Assembly (NCBI GenBank): GCA_029226935.1
Contig: JAQXYZ010000022.1
Location: forward strand, 1-38,538
Origin: Bacillota bacterium
GTDB lineage: Bacteria > Bacillota > Clostridia > Lachnospirales > Lachnospiraceae
DNA: 38,538 nucleotides
Direction: 5' to 3'
The notes under the pieces were generated by a model. The model was not told where the DNA came from. It was given only the letters and a program-made list of their open reading frames with translations, and searched no databases. Made by a program: the position numbers and the translations under genes. Below are positions 8,495 through 16,624 of the stretch, one piece after another (position 1 is the first letter of the stretch; each line of letters starts with the position of its first letter).

Positions 8495-8551
8495 GGAACT
8501 CCTCCTTCCGTGGATTTTCCTATTGTGCCTTGTTATTTTTGTTCACTATTT

Positions 8552-8578
8552 GTATCGGATAATTTCAGCAGGACTTTA
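8552..8578 (-). promoter_or_regulatory. Sigma-D (sigma-28) type promoter for the flgM operon
   Basis: On the minus strand TAAA (8575-8578), a 16-nt spacer and CCGATAC (8552-8558) fit the sigma-D pattern. It lies about 58 nt upstream of the flgM start. The same element, with the same spacing, precedes flaG, which supports both calls. Confidence 0.75.
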
Positions 8579-8620
8579 GTCTATTTTTAATTTTTTCATA
8601 TGTATTTTGCCCTGAAAATC

Positions 8621-8656
8621 AAAAAAGGCGTCCCACATCTGCTGATGTGGGGCGCC
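8621..8656 (-). terminator. Rho-independent terminator of uraA
   Basis: On the minus strand a 13-bp GC-rich stem (8644-8656 with 8627-8639, one mismatch, 4-nt loop) is followed by TTTTTT. It begins about 20 nt after the uraA stop and isolates uraA from the flgM promoter. Confidence 0.92.
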
Positions 8657-8676
8657 ATATTCCGGTTCACTGATAT

Positions 8677-10056
8677 TTATTTGTCAAATTCCGGTTTCAT
8701 ATCAAGTCCTCTGTTCTGATCGCCCTGAGGATTTGCACCAAACACATAGTCATTACCGGGCAGGATTGCGTTTAAGATAATACCTGCAAGCGCTGCAATA
8801 GCAAGTCCTGTAAGCGTAATGGAAGTGCCTCCTATTGTAAAGGTAAGTCCACTGCTGAAGCCCAGACCGCTTACCAGAATAACTGCTGCAATAATCAGGT
8901 TTCTGGATTTTGTAAAGTCTACCTTGTTCTCCACCACGTTTCTTACACCGATTGCAGAAATCATACCATAAAGCATAAAGCTTACACCACCGATGATTGC
9001 AGATGGAATAGAGCCGATTACTTCTGCCATCTTGGGGATGAAGCTGAGTACCACGGCATAGACTGCAGCCAGACGGATAACCTTAGGATCATAAACCTTG
9101 CTAAGCTCTAATACACCGGTATTTTCGCCGTAGGTTGTATTGGCAGGACCACCAATCAATGCAGAGAAAGCGGTTGCAAGACCGTCACCTACCAGTGTTC
9201 TGTGAAGACCGGGCTCCTCAAGATAGTTTTCCCCAACTGTTGCAGAGATAGCTGACATATCGCCGATATGCTCCATCATAGTCGCAAGTGCAATAGGCGC
9301 CATTACCAGAATTGCGGTAATGTCAAACTTGCAGAACTGGAAAGGAGGTAATCCGACCCAGTTTGCAGCCTGTACGCCTGCAAAGTTTAAAATAGCGCTG
9401 CCGTCAGGATTTGTCACACCAAACGCATTCAGGACAAGTGCCACTACATAGGAGATTACCACTCCAAGCAAAATGGGGATAATCTTGAACATTCCCTTTC
9501 CCCAGATGTTAAAAATGATAATGGTTCCCAGCGCAATAATTGCAAGCAGCCAGTTGGTTGATGCATTGGAAACTGCGGAGGGTGCCAGTGAAAGTCCGAT
9601 ACAGATAATGATAGGACCTGTCACAACCGGAGGAAGGAAACGCATAACCTTCTTGACACCGATTAACTTAATTACAAGTGCCAGCACCAGATACAAAAGA
9701 CCTGCCACTACGATACCGCCGCATGCATAGGGAAGCTTTTCTCCCATGGTCATCTCTGCAAAAATTCCTGTGTCCAGATTTGCTACCGTCTGGAAACCGC
9801 CTAAGAATGCAAAAGAAGAACCTAAGAATGCAGGTACCTTTAACTTAGAGCAAAGATGGAAAAATAAGGTTCCAAGTCCTGCACAGATTAAGGTTACCTG
9901 AATCGAAAGTCCTTCTCCTTCAAAGTAAACATTAACTAAAATAGGTACTAAAATTGTTGCGCCAAACATGGCGAACATGTGTTGTAATCCGAGAAGCAGC
10001 ATCTTGGGAATTCCAAGAGTTCTGGCATCGCGAATTGCTTCCTGCTGATGATTCAT
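8677..10056 (-). CDS. uraA: Uracil permease (NCS2 family)
   Basis: Proton-coupled uracil importer of the inner membrane. From the ATG at 10056 (6 nt after AGGAGGAG; a TTG one codon earlier is less likely) it has 459 residues with about 14 membrane segments. Family marks are the early QHMFAMFGATILVP motif, the unwound substrate region with GLPPF, the central ATMMEHIGDMSA with its conserved glutamate, and GGPANTTYGENTGVL. These residues fit UraA rather than xanthine permeases. It is divergent from upp, so uptake and salvage are encoded side by side. It has its own promoter and terminator. No PyrR-type attenuator was recognised in its short leader. Confidence 0.93.
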   Translation of the reverse strand: MNHQQEAIRDARTLGIPKMLLLGLQHMFAMFGATILVPILVNVYFEGEGLSIQVTLICAGLGTLFFHLCSKLKVPAFLGSSFAFLGGFQTVANLDTGIFAEMTMGEKLPYACGGIVVAGLLYLVLALVIKLIGVKKVMRFLPPVVTGPIIICIGLSLAPSAVSNASTNWLLAIIALGTIIIFNIWGKGMFKIIPILLGVVISYVVALVLNAFGVTNPDGSAILNFAGVQAANWVGLPPFQFCKFDITAILVMAPIALATMMEHIGDMSAISATVGENYLEEPGLHRTLVGDGLATAFSALIGGPANTTYGENTGVLELSKVYDPKVIRLAAVYAVVLSFIPKMAEVIGSIPSAIIGGVSFMLYGMISAIGVRNVVENKVDFTKSRNLIIAAVILVSGLGFSSGLTFTIGGTSITLTGLAIAALAGIILNAILPGNDYVFGANPQGDQNRGLDMKPEFDK

Positions 10057-10104
10057 CAACTTCTCCTCCTCATTTCTATTCTTTCGTTTTAACCACTGTA
10101 AAAA

Positions 10105-10133
10105 AGTATAATAATTCTTATCTGTGATTACAA
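10105..10133 (-). promoter_or_regulatory. Probable sigma-A promoter of uraA
   Basis: Minus-strand TTGTAA (10128-10133), 17-nt spacer, TATACT (10105-10110), about 50 nt before the uraA start. The -10 matches 5 of 6 consensus bases and the -35 matches 4 of 6. Confidence 0.5.
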
Positions 10134-10185
10134 GTAAAAAAGTAAAATTTGCGTAAATTTTTTTATAAATAGAAGGCTTGTGTGG

Positions 10186-10214
10186 TTGACTTCATGGTAA
10201 AGTTGCACTAAAAT
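10186..10214 (+). promoter_or_regulatory. Sigma-A promoter of upp
   Basis: Plus-strand TTGACT (10186-10191), 17-nt spacer, TAAAAT (10209-10214), about 40 nt before the upp start codon. Both boxes match 5 of 6 consensus bases. Confidence 0.7.
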
Positions 10215-10255
10215 TTTACATAGTATGATAAATAATGACGCAAGGAGGATTTACC

Positions 10256-10903
10256 ATGGAACAATTAGCCAACATGGATAATGTATTTATACTGGATCAT
10301 CCTTTGATTCAGCACAAAATTTCCCGTCTTCGCGACGAGAATACCGGAACCAATGAGTTCCGTAAACTAATCGAGGAGATTGCCATGCTCATGGGGTATG
10401 AAGCCTTGCGTGATCTTCCTACCGAAGAAGTCGAAATCAAAACTCCTATTGAAACCTGTATGACTCCCGTGATTGCCGGTAAAAAAATGGCAATTGTTCC
10501 CATTCTTCGCGCAGGATTGGGAATGGTAAGCGGCATTCTTGCCCTTGTTCCTTCTGCCAAGGTGGGACACATCGGCTTATACAGAGATCCCGTAACTCAT
10601 GAGCCTCACGAGTATTATTGTAAGCTTCCTGAACCTATCGACCAGCGAACCATTGTGGTTTTGGACCCTATGCTGGCTACCGGCGGTTCCGGAGCGGAAG
10701 CAGTTGACTTTATCAAGCAGCACGGAGGCAGGAATATTAAGTTCATGTGCATTATCGCTGCACCCGAAGGACTGAAAAAGCTGCGCGAAGCACATCCCGA
10801 TATCCAGATTTATGTAGGACATCTTGACAGATGCCTGAATGAAAACGCTTATATCTGTCCCGGTCTTGGAGATGCCGGAGACCGTATCTTTGGAACCAAA
10901 TAA
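10256..10903 (+). CDS. upp: Uracil phosphoribosyltransferase
   Basis: Converts uracil and PRPP to UMP in the cytoplasm (pyrimidine salvage). The start is the ATG at 10256, 6 nt after AAGGAGGA; an ATG at 10235 lies upstream of that site and is not used. The product has 215 residues, close to the usual 209. The PRPP-binding loop [12 protein letters not shown] is at about residues 134-145. PILRAGLGM (82-90) and the C-terminal uracil-binding [17 protein letters not shown] are canonical. It is divergent from uraA and the only confident plus-strand gene. It ends in a strong hairpin shared with the facing ABC operon. Confidence 0.97.
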   Translation: MEQLANMDNVFILDHPLIQHKISRLRDENTGTNEFRKLIEEIAMLMGYEALRDLPTEEVEIKTPIETCMTPVIAGKKMAIVPILRAGLGMVSGILALVPSAKVGHIGLYRDPVTHEPHEYYCKLPEPIDQRTIVVLDPMLATGGSGAEAVDFIKQHGGRNIKFMCIIAAPEGLKKLREAHPDIQIYVGHLDRCLNENAYICPGLGDAGDRIFGTK

Positions 10904-10950
10904 ACTCCTCTTTATAAGGTATCAGTTAAAATCTATGCCACGAAGCGAAG

Positions 10951-10990
10951 AAAGCTGCAGACAGATTTTCATCCCTGCCTGCAGCTTTTA
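10951..10990 (+). terminator. Terminator between upp and the ABC operon (probably bidirectional)
   Basis: AAAGCTGCAG at 10951-10960 pairs with CTGCAGCTTT across a short interrupted stem (CAG/CTG continues inward) and is followed by TTTTATT on the plus strand. On the minus strand the stem is followed by the weaker TTTCTTC, so it may also end the convergent ABC transcript (stop at 11004). Confidence 0.8.
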
Positions 10991-11003
10991 TTATGCATAT
11001 TTA

Positions 11004-11807
11004 TCAGTTTCCCGCACTTTCATATACCCTTGTTCCCAATGTAAATACCCCGTAAGCTATTATAAAGAACACTGCGGCAATCAGACATTCTGTTCCTACT
11101 GTAGCAAATGCCCCAACCTCAGGTTTCAGGAAATAGCTTGCAGGCAGGTATGCCACAAATGCAAAAGGAATTATCCATGTAATGATAAAGCGCATTCCTT
11201 TTGCATAGATTTCTGAAGGATACTTGGCAAAATCAGCCAACTGATATGCCGTGTATAGCACCGGACCACTGATTTTAATCCAAAAAGCAAAGGATGCAAA
11301 CAACAGCTTAATGGATGTATAAATCACGGTTCCTGCCAATACAGAAACCACAAACATCAGTATATGGGGTGCATCCACAATCAATATTCCCCTGTTTAGG
11401 GACATTACAATCAGAATGGTTCCTACCAGCAGTTCTCCCAGCGCATCCGGCTGAAGCTTTTCAAAAATCACCTGTAAAAACAAATTCATAGGCCGCAACA
11501 TATAGCGGTCAAATTTTCCGTTTACCACCAGACGCCATGCTACCAGCCAGATATTGTCTGTAAACAGATGATCGATTCCGCGGGGAATCTGGGCAAATCC
11601 ATAAATAAAGATCAACTGTTCCAGACTCCAGTCCGCCAGCACCGGTATCTGCTCAAATACCAGATACAAAAAGGCAATCCCTGTAATCTGTGTAAAAAAG
11701 AAACCCATCAGACCAATCAGGAAATCCGCCTTTGACTGCACCAGAGATTTAAAGAACTGGGCTACAAACACTTTATATAATCTTGCATATCTTTTTAATG
11801 TTTTCAT
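11004..11807 (-). CDS. ABC-2 family exporter membrane subunit (second permease)
   Basis: Membrane subunit of an ABC-2 type exporter, 267 residues, about six membrane segments. It begins with a charged amphipathic start (MKTLKRYARLYKVFVAQFFK) and contains QIPRGIDHLF followed by a loop and MLRPMNLFLQVI, a layout seen in the PF06182-type ABC-2 permeases. It is the third gene of an operon with an ATPase (12657-13664) and a sister permease (11830-12648), from which it is separated by 22 nt; a GGAGG site precedes the ATG. The two different permeases probably form a heterodimer. Substrate is unknown. Ends face-to-face with upp. Confidence 0.82.
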   Translation of the reverse strand: MKTLKRYARLYKVFVAQFFKSLVQSKADFLIGLMGFFFTQITGIAFLYLVFEQIPVLADWSLEQLIFIYGFAQIPRGIDHLFTDNIWLVAWRLVVNGKFDRYMLRPMNLFLQVIFEKLQPDALGELLVGTILIVMSLNRGILIVDAPHILMFVVSVLAGTVIYTSIKLLFASFAFWIKISGPVLYTAYQLADFAKYPSEIYAKGMRFIITWIIPFAFVAYLPASYFLKPEVGAFATVGTECLIAAVFFIIAYGVFTLGTRVYESAGN

Positions 11808-11829
11808 GATTCCTCCCTGCTATACCGCT

Positions 11830-12648
11830 TTAACCGCCCAGCACGATCAGACGTCTTGTAATCCTGCCCCAGAGAAAGCTCCCCAATCCGTACAGAACTA
11901 CAATCCAGACCAGCTGCCTTCCCAGCACAAATGCAAGCTCCATTCCGCTGTATTTCCCCAGATACACCATTACAGGTGCATAGATCATAGAGGAAAAAGG
12001 CAGAAATTCCAGAATTTGCTGCGCAGCCTCCGGAAAAAAGCTGACAGGGATCAACTGCCCGCTCAGGAAACCAAGGATTGCTTCCTTGGCCATATTCATA
12101 CCAAACATATAAGTAGTCACAAAGGCTACCATACCAAAGCAGAACTCAAAAAGAGTAAAGATAAAAAAGCTCATAATCATACTTACTATGTAAAGCAGCA
12201 GGTTTCTTATGGGTGTAATCCCCAGTCCAAGAACTGTCACTTTATAGATTTCCATCCCGACCCACACAAATACCGCGGGAGCCAGAAAACGGTACAATGA
12301 CTCACCCATTGCTTTGGAAATGAGGCTCATCCGGTAATCAATGGGCTTAATCAGCGTCATTGAAACGGTTCCTTCCATCACATCATCCGAAATTTCATCA
12401 GAAATATCAATTTTGACCAGCGATGAGGTTACATAGGTCATAAAAACATAGACTACCATCTCTGCCTGAGTAAAACCACCCAGCACACTGCCCGTTGCAC
12501 TTCCGTAAATTGCCATCCACAGATAATAGGAAATAAACGGTCCAAAAAGGCTGCATAAAATGAACAAATAAAAACTACCCTTATACGCCAGATTACGTTT
12601 AAACTGGTTTTCCAAAAAGGGCATATATACTTTCAGTTTCCGTTTCAT
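11830..12648 (-). CDS. ABC-2 family exporter membrane subunit (first permease)
   Basis: Sister membrane subunit of 272 residues with about six membrane segments, also of the ABC-2 (PF06182-like) type. The N-terminus MKRKLKVYMPFLENQFKRNL resembles the other permease. The loop DISDEISDDVMEGTVSMTLI followed by KPIDYRMSL is the cytoplasmic coupling region common in this group. It starts 8 nt after the ATPase stop with a GGGGG ribosome-binding site, so translation is likely coupled. Substrate cannot be told from sequence. Confidence 0.82.
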   Translation of the reverse strand: MKRKLKVYMPFLENQFKRNLAYKGSFYLFILCSLFGPFISYYLWMAIYGSATGSVLGGFTQAEMVVYVFMTYVTSSLVKIDISDEISDDVMEGTVSMTLIKPIDYRMSLISKAMGESLYRFLAPAVFVWVGMEIYKVTVLGLGITPIRNLLLYIVSMIMSFFIFTLFEFCFGMVAFVTTYMFGMNMAKEAILGFLSGQLIPVSFFPEAAQQILEFLPFSSMIYAPVMVYLGKYSGMELAFVLGRQLVWIVVLYGLGSFLWGRITRRLIVLGG

Positions 12649-12656
12649 ATTTCCCC

Positions 12657-13664
12657 CTACGCCCTGTGCTGGTAAATTGCTTTTACAATTTCTGCCAGCT
12701 CTGTTTCATAGATTTTGACATCTTTTACCTGAGTATGCTGCATCATCTGTCCGATTACTTCAGACACCTGTACTTTATTTTTATCAAAGGATACCGTAAC
12801 TGTACTGTTCTCTGTATCCGCCCATATTTCATAATCCTCCTTTGAAACAGACAGATACTCGTCAAGCGGCATATTCTCCGTCTGCACAGGATCCGGCACT
12901 TCCATTACCACCTTGCGCTTGGTTCCATACCGTTCTTTCAGTTCCTCCAGTGATCCATCATAAATCAGCTTTCCCTGGTCAATGATAAGAATGCGGCTGC
13001 ATAATTCCTCTATGTCCTCAATGTCATGGGTGGTAAGCACAACGGTGGTTTGATATTTTTCGTTTATTTCCCTTATGGCTGCCCTGATATTATCCTTTAC
13101 CACCAGATCAAGACCAATAGTAGGTTCATCCAGATACAAAACCGGTGGATTATGCAAAAGGGCTGCTCCCAAATCTGCGCGCATTCGCTGTCCTAAAGAC
13201 AAATTCCGCACCGGCTGGGAAAAGAACTCATCAAGCCCCAGCACACGGTTCAAAAACTCCATGCGCTCCCTGTATGCTTCATCGCTCACATCATAAATCT
13301 CTTTCAAAATCGTAAAAGACTCGCTCAAAGGCAAGTCCCACCACAGCTGTGTCCGCTGTCCGAACACAACCCCAATATTTTTCGCATTCTTCTTGCGATT
13401 TTTGTACGGTTCTATACCGTTTACCCTGCAGGTGCCTTTGGTGGGCACCAATATGCCTGTCATCATTTTGATTGTGGTTGATTTTCCTGCGCCGTTACTG
13501 CCGATATAGCCCACAATCTCTCCCTTTCCAATCTGAAAAGAGATGTCATCCACAGCTACTTTTCTGGTTTTTTCCCTGGAAACCAGACCTTTAAGGGCTC
13601 CCTTTAACCCCGGATACTTTTTGGCAGATACAAATTCTTTACTTACATGATTTACCTCTATCAA
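12657..13664 (-). CDS. ABC exporter ATP-binding subunit
   Basis: ATPase of the exporter, 335 residues. The start codon is TTG at 13664, 5 nt after GGAGGGG; no ATG lies nearby in frame. Walker A is GSNGAGKST at residues 55-63. The Q-loop region (FGQRTQLWWDLP), signature LSLGQRMRADL, Walker B VLYLDEPTIGLD and switch LTTHDIEDIEELC follow in order. It has the 20-residue N-terminal extension before the core and a C-terminal domain of about 100 residues after it, like DrrA/NatA-type ATPases of multidrug or sodium exporters. It is the first gene of the operon with the two ABC-2 permeases. Confidence 0.92.
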   Translation of the reverse strand: MIEVNHVSKEFVSAKKYPGLKGALKGLVSREKTRKVAVDDISFQIGKGEIVGYIGSNGAGKSTTIKMMTGILVPTKGTCRVNGIEPYKNRKKNAKNIGVVFGQRTQLWWDLPLSESFTILKEIYDVSDEAYRERMEFLNRVLGLDEFFSQPVRNLSLGQRMRADLGAALLHNPPVLYLDEPTIGLDLVVKDNIRAAIREINEKYQTTVVLTTHDIEDIEELCSRILIIDQGKLIYDGSLEELKERYGTKRKVVMEVPDPVQTENMPLDEYLSVSKEDYEIWADTENSTVTVSFDKNKVQVSEVIGQMMQHTQVKDVKIYETELAEIVKAIYQHRA

Positions 13665-13766
13665 ACTTTCCCCTCCTCCGCACTTTTACAGCAGCATGCC
13701 TTCTTACAGCCGTATTGCTCATCCTGTCTCTTTAAAAAGCAATGTCTTGCAAAAAGTGGCATTAAC

Positions 13767-13795
13767 ATCATTACATGACTTGCAAATGTTTTCAA
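13767..13795 (-). promoter_or_regulatory. Possible promoter of the ABC exporter operon
   Basis: Minus-strand TTGAAA (13790-13795), 17-nt spacer, AATGAT (13767-13772), about 100 nt before the TTG start. The -35 is good (5 of 6) but the -10 is weak (4 of 6). Nothing better was seen between the gene and the palindromic repeat. Confidence 0.35.
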
Positions 13796-13822
13796 GAATT
13801 TTTTATTGTTCAGGGATAAAGA

Positions 13823-14248
13823 GTAATGGCGGTCTGCCTAAGAATGTCTTTGCCGCTGCTATAACAGCTTTCGGGATTTTGGGAAACAGGCATTACAAAT
13901 ATCTATAAGCTGCCCTTCTGGCAAACTTGAAGCCAATCACATGTAAAGATGCGACGCACCATAGGAAAAATTTTGTGAAAAATCAAAAAATTCATTTCAG
14001 AAAATGTACACACCAGTTTCAGTGTCCGAAGCGAAGCAAGTTTCTGAAACTGGCGTGTTAATATCATTTCTGAAATGGATTTTTTAGATTTTTCCAAAAT
14101 TTTTTATTGGTGCTAGCACTTTACACGTGATTGGCTTCTTCAAACATGCCATCCGGGCAGCAATATTTTTGTAATGCCTGTTTCTACAAATCCATCGAAA
14201 GACTGTCAAAAGCAGCGGCAAAGACATTCTTAGGCAGACCGCCATTAC
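13823..14248. repeat. 426-bp imperfect palindrome (long inverted repeat element)
   Basis: The first 38 bases (13823-13860) are the exact reverse complement of the last 38 (14211-14248). Inside, further blocks pair with small gaps: AAACAGGCATTACAAA, GCTGCCC, GAAGCCAATCAC, GTGTAAAG-like, CATTTCAGAAA, and a central hairpin CAGTTTCAG/CTGAAACTG around a CGAAGCGAAGC loop. The whole element could fold into one long stem. It holds no credible gene and no clear target-site duplication. It could be a MITE-like element, a decayed insertion-sequence derivative or a large RNA structure. It fills most of the gene-free stretch between the ABC operon and dnaJ. Confidence 0.8.
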
Positions 14249-14278
14249 TTTAAATACTAAACAATTACAAAAAGGTGC

Positions 14279-15226
14279 TTATGCGACATTACCTCCATGC
14301 CCATGCACCTTACATGCCCTTTCATATTCCATCAGCTTCTGACGTTCATCAGGGCTCAGATTTCTCGGCACTTCTATTTGAATGACAATATATTCATCTC
14401 CTCTGTGGGCAGGATTTTTCATTGAAGGAATACCTTTATTTTTCAGTCGGATTTTACTTCCTGATTGCGTTCCGGGAGCAATCTTGCAGGATACCTTGCC
14501 CGTCAGGGTGGGAACAATTGCTTCGCCGCCCAGCACAGCAGTCGTATAGGGAATATTTACAGTCACATAAACGTCATTTCCCTTTCTTTCATATCCCGCC
14601 TTAGGCGTAATATGAACCTTGAGCATCAGGTCGCCAAAAGCCCCACCGTTGATACCGGATGCGCCCTTTCCTTTCAGACGCACACTCTGTCCTTCATCAA
14701 TACCTGCCGGAATATGCACCTGTAAGGAACTGGTTTTTCCGTTTCCATCCCGCAAATGTATCACCTTCTCACACCCCAAAACCGCCTCGTCAAAGCTGAT
14801 CTGGATGTCTGCCTGTGCATCAGCGCCCTTCTGTCTGAAATGCCTGCTTTCGTAACTGTTTCCAAAGCCGCCTCCGAACATACTTCCAAAAAGATCATCA
14901 AATACGCCTCCCATATCTCCCATATCAGCGCCACCGAAATGAAAGCTTCCCGAAAAGCTATCCCTTCTGCCGGTATGGTCCGTATCTGACCGGAAACCGT
15001 CTTCAAATGCAGCAAAGCCATATTGATCATATAACTTTTTCTTTTCCGCATCACTTAAAACGTTGTAGGCTTCCGTAGCTTCCTTAAATTTCTGTTCTGC
15101 CTGCCTGTCTCCCGGATTTGTATCAGGATGATACTTTTTAGCAAGCTTCCGGTAGGCTCTTTTTATCTCTTTTTCATCCGCACTGCGGCTGATGCCAAGG
15201 ACTTCATAATAATCTTTCTTCCCCAT
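14279..15226 (-). CDS. DnaJ/CbpA-type J-domain co-chaperone without zinc finger
   Basis: J-domain protein that stimulates the ATPase of DnaK. The product has 315 residues. The J domain covers residues 4-68 with HPD at 33-35. A G/F-rich linker (about 85-130, [19 protein letters not shown]) leads into the two C-terminal substrate-binding beta domains. There are no CxxCxGxG repeats, so this is a class II (CbpA-like) protein, not the housekeeping class I DnaJ. The ATG at 15226 has a GAGGTGAT site. It lies about 100 nt after hsp20, on the same strand, and is probably co-transcribed under the CIRCE-controlled promoter. A hairpin lies in the gap. Confidence 0.9.
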   Translation of the reverse strand: MGKKDYYEVLGISRSADEKEIKRAYRKLAKKYHPDTNPGDRQAEQKFKEATEAYNVLSDAEKKKLYDQYGFAAFEDGFRSDTDHTGRRDSFSGSFHFGGADMGDMGGVFDDLFGSMFGGGFGNSYESRHFRQKGADAQADIQISFDEAVLGCEKVIHLRDGNGKTSSLQVHIPAGIDEGQSVRLKGKGASGINGGAFGDLMLKVHITPKAGYERKGNDVYVTVNIPYTTAVLGGEAIVPTLTGKVSCKIAPGTQSGSKIRLKNKGIPSMKNPAHRGDEYIVIQIEVPRNLSPDERQKLMEYERACKVHGHGGNVA

Positions 15227-15252
15227 TTATTATCACCTCACGAACTAAAAGA

Positions 15253-15282
15253 GGGGATACACAGCACATAACCGGTATCCCC
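15253..15282 (-). other. Hairpin between hsp20 and dnaJ
   Basis: A perfect 8-bp inverted repeat (GGGGATAC/GTATCCCC) with a 14-nt loop, followed on the minus strand by TCTTTTAG. The weak T run suggests partial termination or an mRNA processing site that would make more hsp20 than dnaJ message. Confidence 0.5.
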
Positions 15283-15328
15283 ACCTGTTTCATCTTATGG
15301 CGAAAGCCTCTCGCACGCAGGGCGGTCA

Positions 15329-15772
15329 TCAGCCTTCAATGGAAATGAACTTGTTTTCTTCAACCTTTGGCTTTGCATCCTTCTTGGGAACAACAATCTT
15401 AAGGATACCATCTTCAAATTTGGCCTTGATGTCCTCCTGTTCAACGTCCTCTCCCACATAGAAGCTTCTGCTGCAGGTGCCGTAATATCTTTCTCTGCGG
15501 ATATACTTACCTGCTTCATCCTTCTTTTCTTCATTGGTCTTCGTTGTTGCGGTAATCGTCAAATATCCATCCTTAAGCTGTGCCTGAACGTCTTCCTTCT
15601 TATATCCGGGAAGATCAATATCCAGTTCATAGCCGCTCTCCGTCTCCTTCACATCTGTTCTCATCACAGTTGCTGCCGGAGCACTGTACCTTGCAACATT
15701 CTTAACCGGACGTGCAAAATCGTCAAATAAATCATCAAATAAACTTTCTCCAAAAATACTAGGCATTAACAT
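15329..15772 (-). CDS. Small heat-shock protein (Hsp20/alpha-crystallin family)
   Basis: ATP-independent holdase that binds unfolding proteins. The product has 147 residues, normal for bacterial Hsp20. It has a short N-terminal arm (MLMPSIFGESLFDDLFDDFA) and an alpha-crystallin domain (about 38-130) with DIDLPGYKKEDV, KDGYLTITA, RSFYVGEDV and the closing KFEDGILKIVVPKK motif. The ATG at 15772 lies 8 nt after AAAGGAGG. It is first in a two-gene heat-shock unit with the J-domain gene. A perfect CIRCE operator in its promoter shows HrcA control. Confidence 0.95.
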   Translation of the reverse strand: MLMPSIFGESLFDDLFDDFARPVKNVARYSAPAATVMRTDVKETESGYELDIDLPGYKKEDVQAQLKDGYLTITATTKTNEEKKDEAGKYIRRERYYGTCSRSFYVGEDVEQEDIKAKFEDGILKIVVPKKDAKPKVEENKFISIEG

Positions 15773-15837
15773 ATGTCATTCCTCCTTTAATCAACGGTAT
15801 TGTTACCGTAAATGTTTGTTTTATTTGTTATATCTGT

Positions 15838-15866
15838 GTTATAACACTAAAATTAGCACTCGTCAA
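15838..15866 (-). promoter_or_regulatory. Sigma-A promoter of hsp20, -35 inside CIRCE
   Basis: Minus-strand TTGACG (15861-15866), 17-nt spacer, TATAAC (15838-15843). The -35 box occupies the central spacer of the CIRCE element, so HrcA binding would directly block RNA polymerase. The leader before the hsp20 ATG is about 60 nt. Confidence 0.8.
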
Positions 15867-15879
15867 TATGGAGTGCTAA
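15853..15879. promoter_or_regulatory. CIRCE operator (HrcA binding site)
   Basis: TTAGCACTC, a 9-nt spacer and GAGTGCTAA form the perfect CIRCE palindrome. HrcA represses heat-shock genes from this site. hrcA itself is not in the window. Confidence 0.95.
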
Positions 15880-15925
15880 TAATTATCATTAAGCTTTTAT
15901 AAACTTTCTAAAGGAAAAATAAACA

Positions 15926-16624
15926 TCATTCCACTTTCATCATCCTGTATCCCACACCCACATGCGTCTGGATATACTGGACAGAATCAGAATTTTTCTC
16001 TAATTTCTTACGAAGTGTTGCCATAAATACCCTTAAGGATGCCACATCATTTTCCCAGCTGTGCCCCCAAATGTTCTGCGTGATAAAGGTATGGGTCAAT
16101 ACCTTCCCCACATTTTTTGAAAGAAGACAGAGCAGCTTGTATTCAATTGGCGTCAGATGAAGTTCCTCCTCTTCGAGATATGCACATCCCGCGGAAAAAT
16201 CAACCCGAAGCTTTCCGTTTACAAATACAGACGACGACACCTGTTCTCCCGAGCTTGTTACCAGTCTTCTTTCTGTGACGCGAAGTCTTGCAAGAAGTTC
16301 TTCCACCGAGAAAGGTTTGGTAAGGTAATCATCTGCCCCCGCATCCAATGCCTCGACCTTGTCCATGTCCTCACTTCTCGCACTGATCACAATAATCGGC
16401 ACATTCGACCATGTACGTATTTTCCTGATCACTTCAATTCCATCCATATCCGGTAGTCCCAAATCAAGCAGGATAATATCCGGGTTATGAGAAGACGCTT
16501 CCAGAATGGCGCCTTCTCCGTTCATTGCAGTCAGATACCTGTAATCATGTGCCTTCAGGGTTGTTACCATAAGATTTTGTACCGGTCTGTCATCCTCCAC
16601 AACTAAAATGAGTGTTTTATTCAT
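15926..16624 (-). CDS. kdpE: KdpE-like response regulator (OmpR/PhoB family)
   Basis: DNA-binding response regulator, 232 residues. The receiver domain (1-115) has the acidic pair D11-D12, phospho-acceptor D54 in LLDLGLPDMDG, and KPF near residue 104. The C-terminal winged helix (about 135-230) has LTPIEYKLLCLLSKN and YIQTHVGVGYRM, as in KdpE. The chosen ATG at 16624 overlaps the end of the kinase gene by 8 nt and has GGAGG 9 nt upstream; an earlier TTG is less likely. Last gene of the trkH-kdpD-kdpE unit, so it probably controls potassium uptake genes. The kdpE name rests on similarity and on the kinase type. Confidence 0.85.
   Translation of the reverse strand: MNKTLILVVEDDRPVQNLMVTTLKAHDYRYLTAMNGEGAILEASSHNPDIILLDLGLPDMDGIEVIRKIRTWSNVPIIVISARSEDMDKVEALDAGADDYLTKPFSVEELLARLRVTERRLVTSSGEQVSSSVFVNGKLRVDFSAGCAYLEEEELHLTPIEYKLLCLLSKNVGKVLTHTFITQNIWGHSWENDVASLRVFMATLRKKLEKNSDSVQYIQTHVGVGYRMMKVE

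Noticed and set aside
13903-14097. Minus-strand open frame inside the palindrome
   Set aside because: It falls across the inverted-repeat arms and the central hairpin, has no ribosome-binding site, and its product has no recognisable features.
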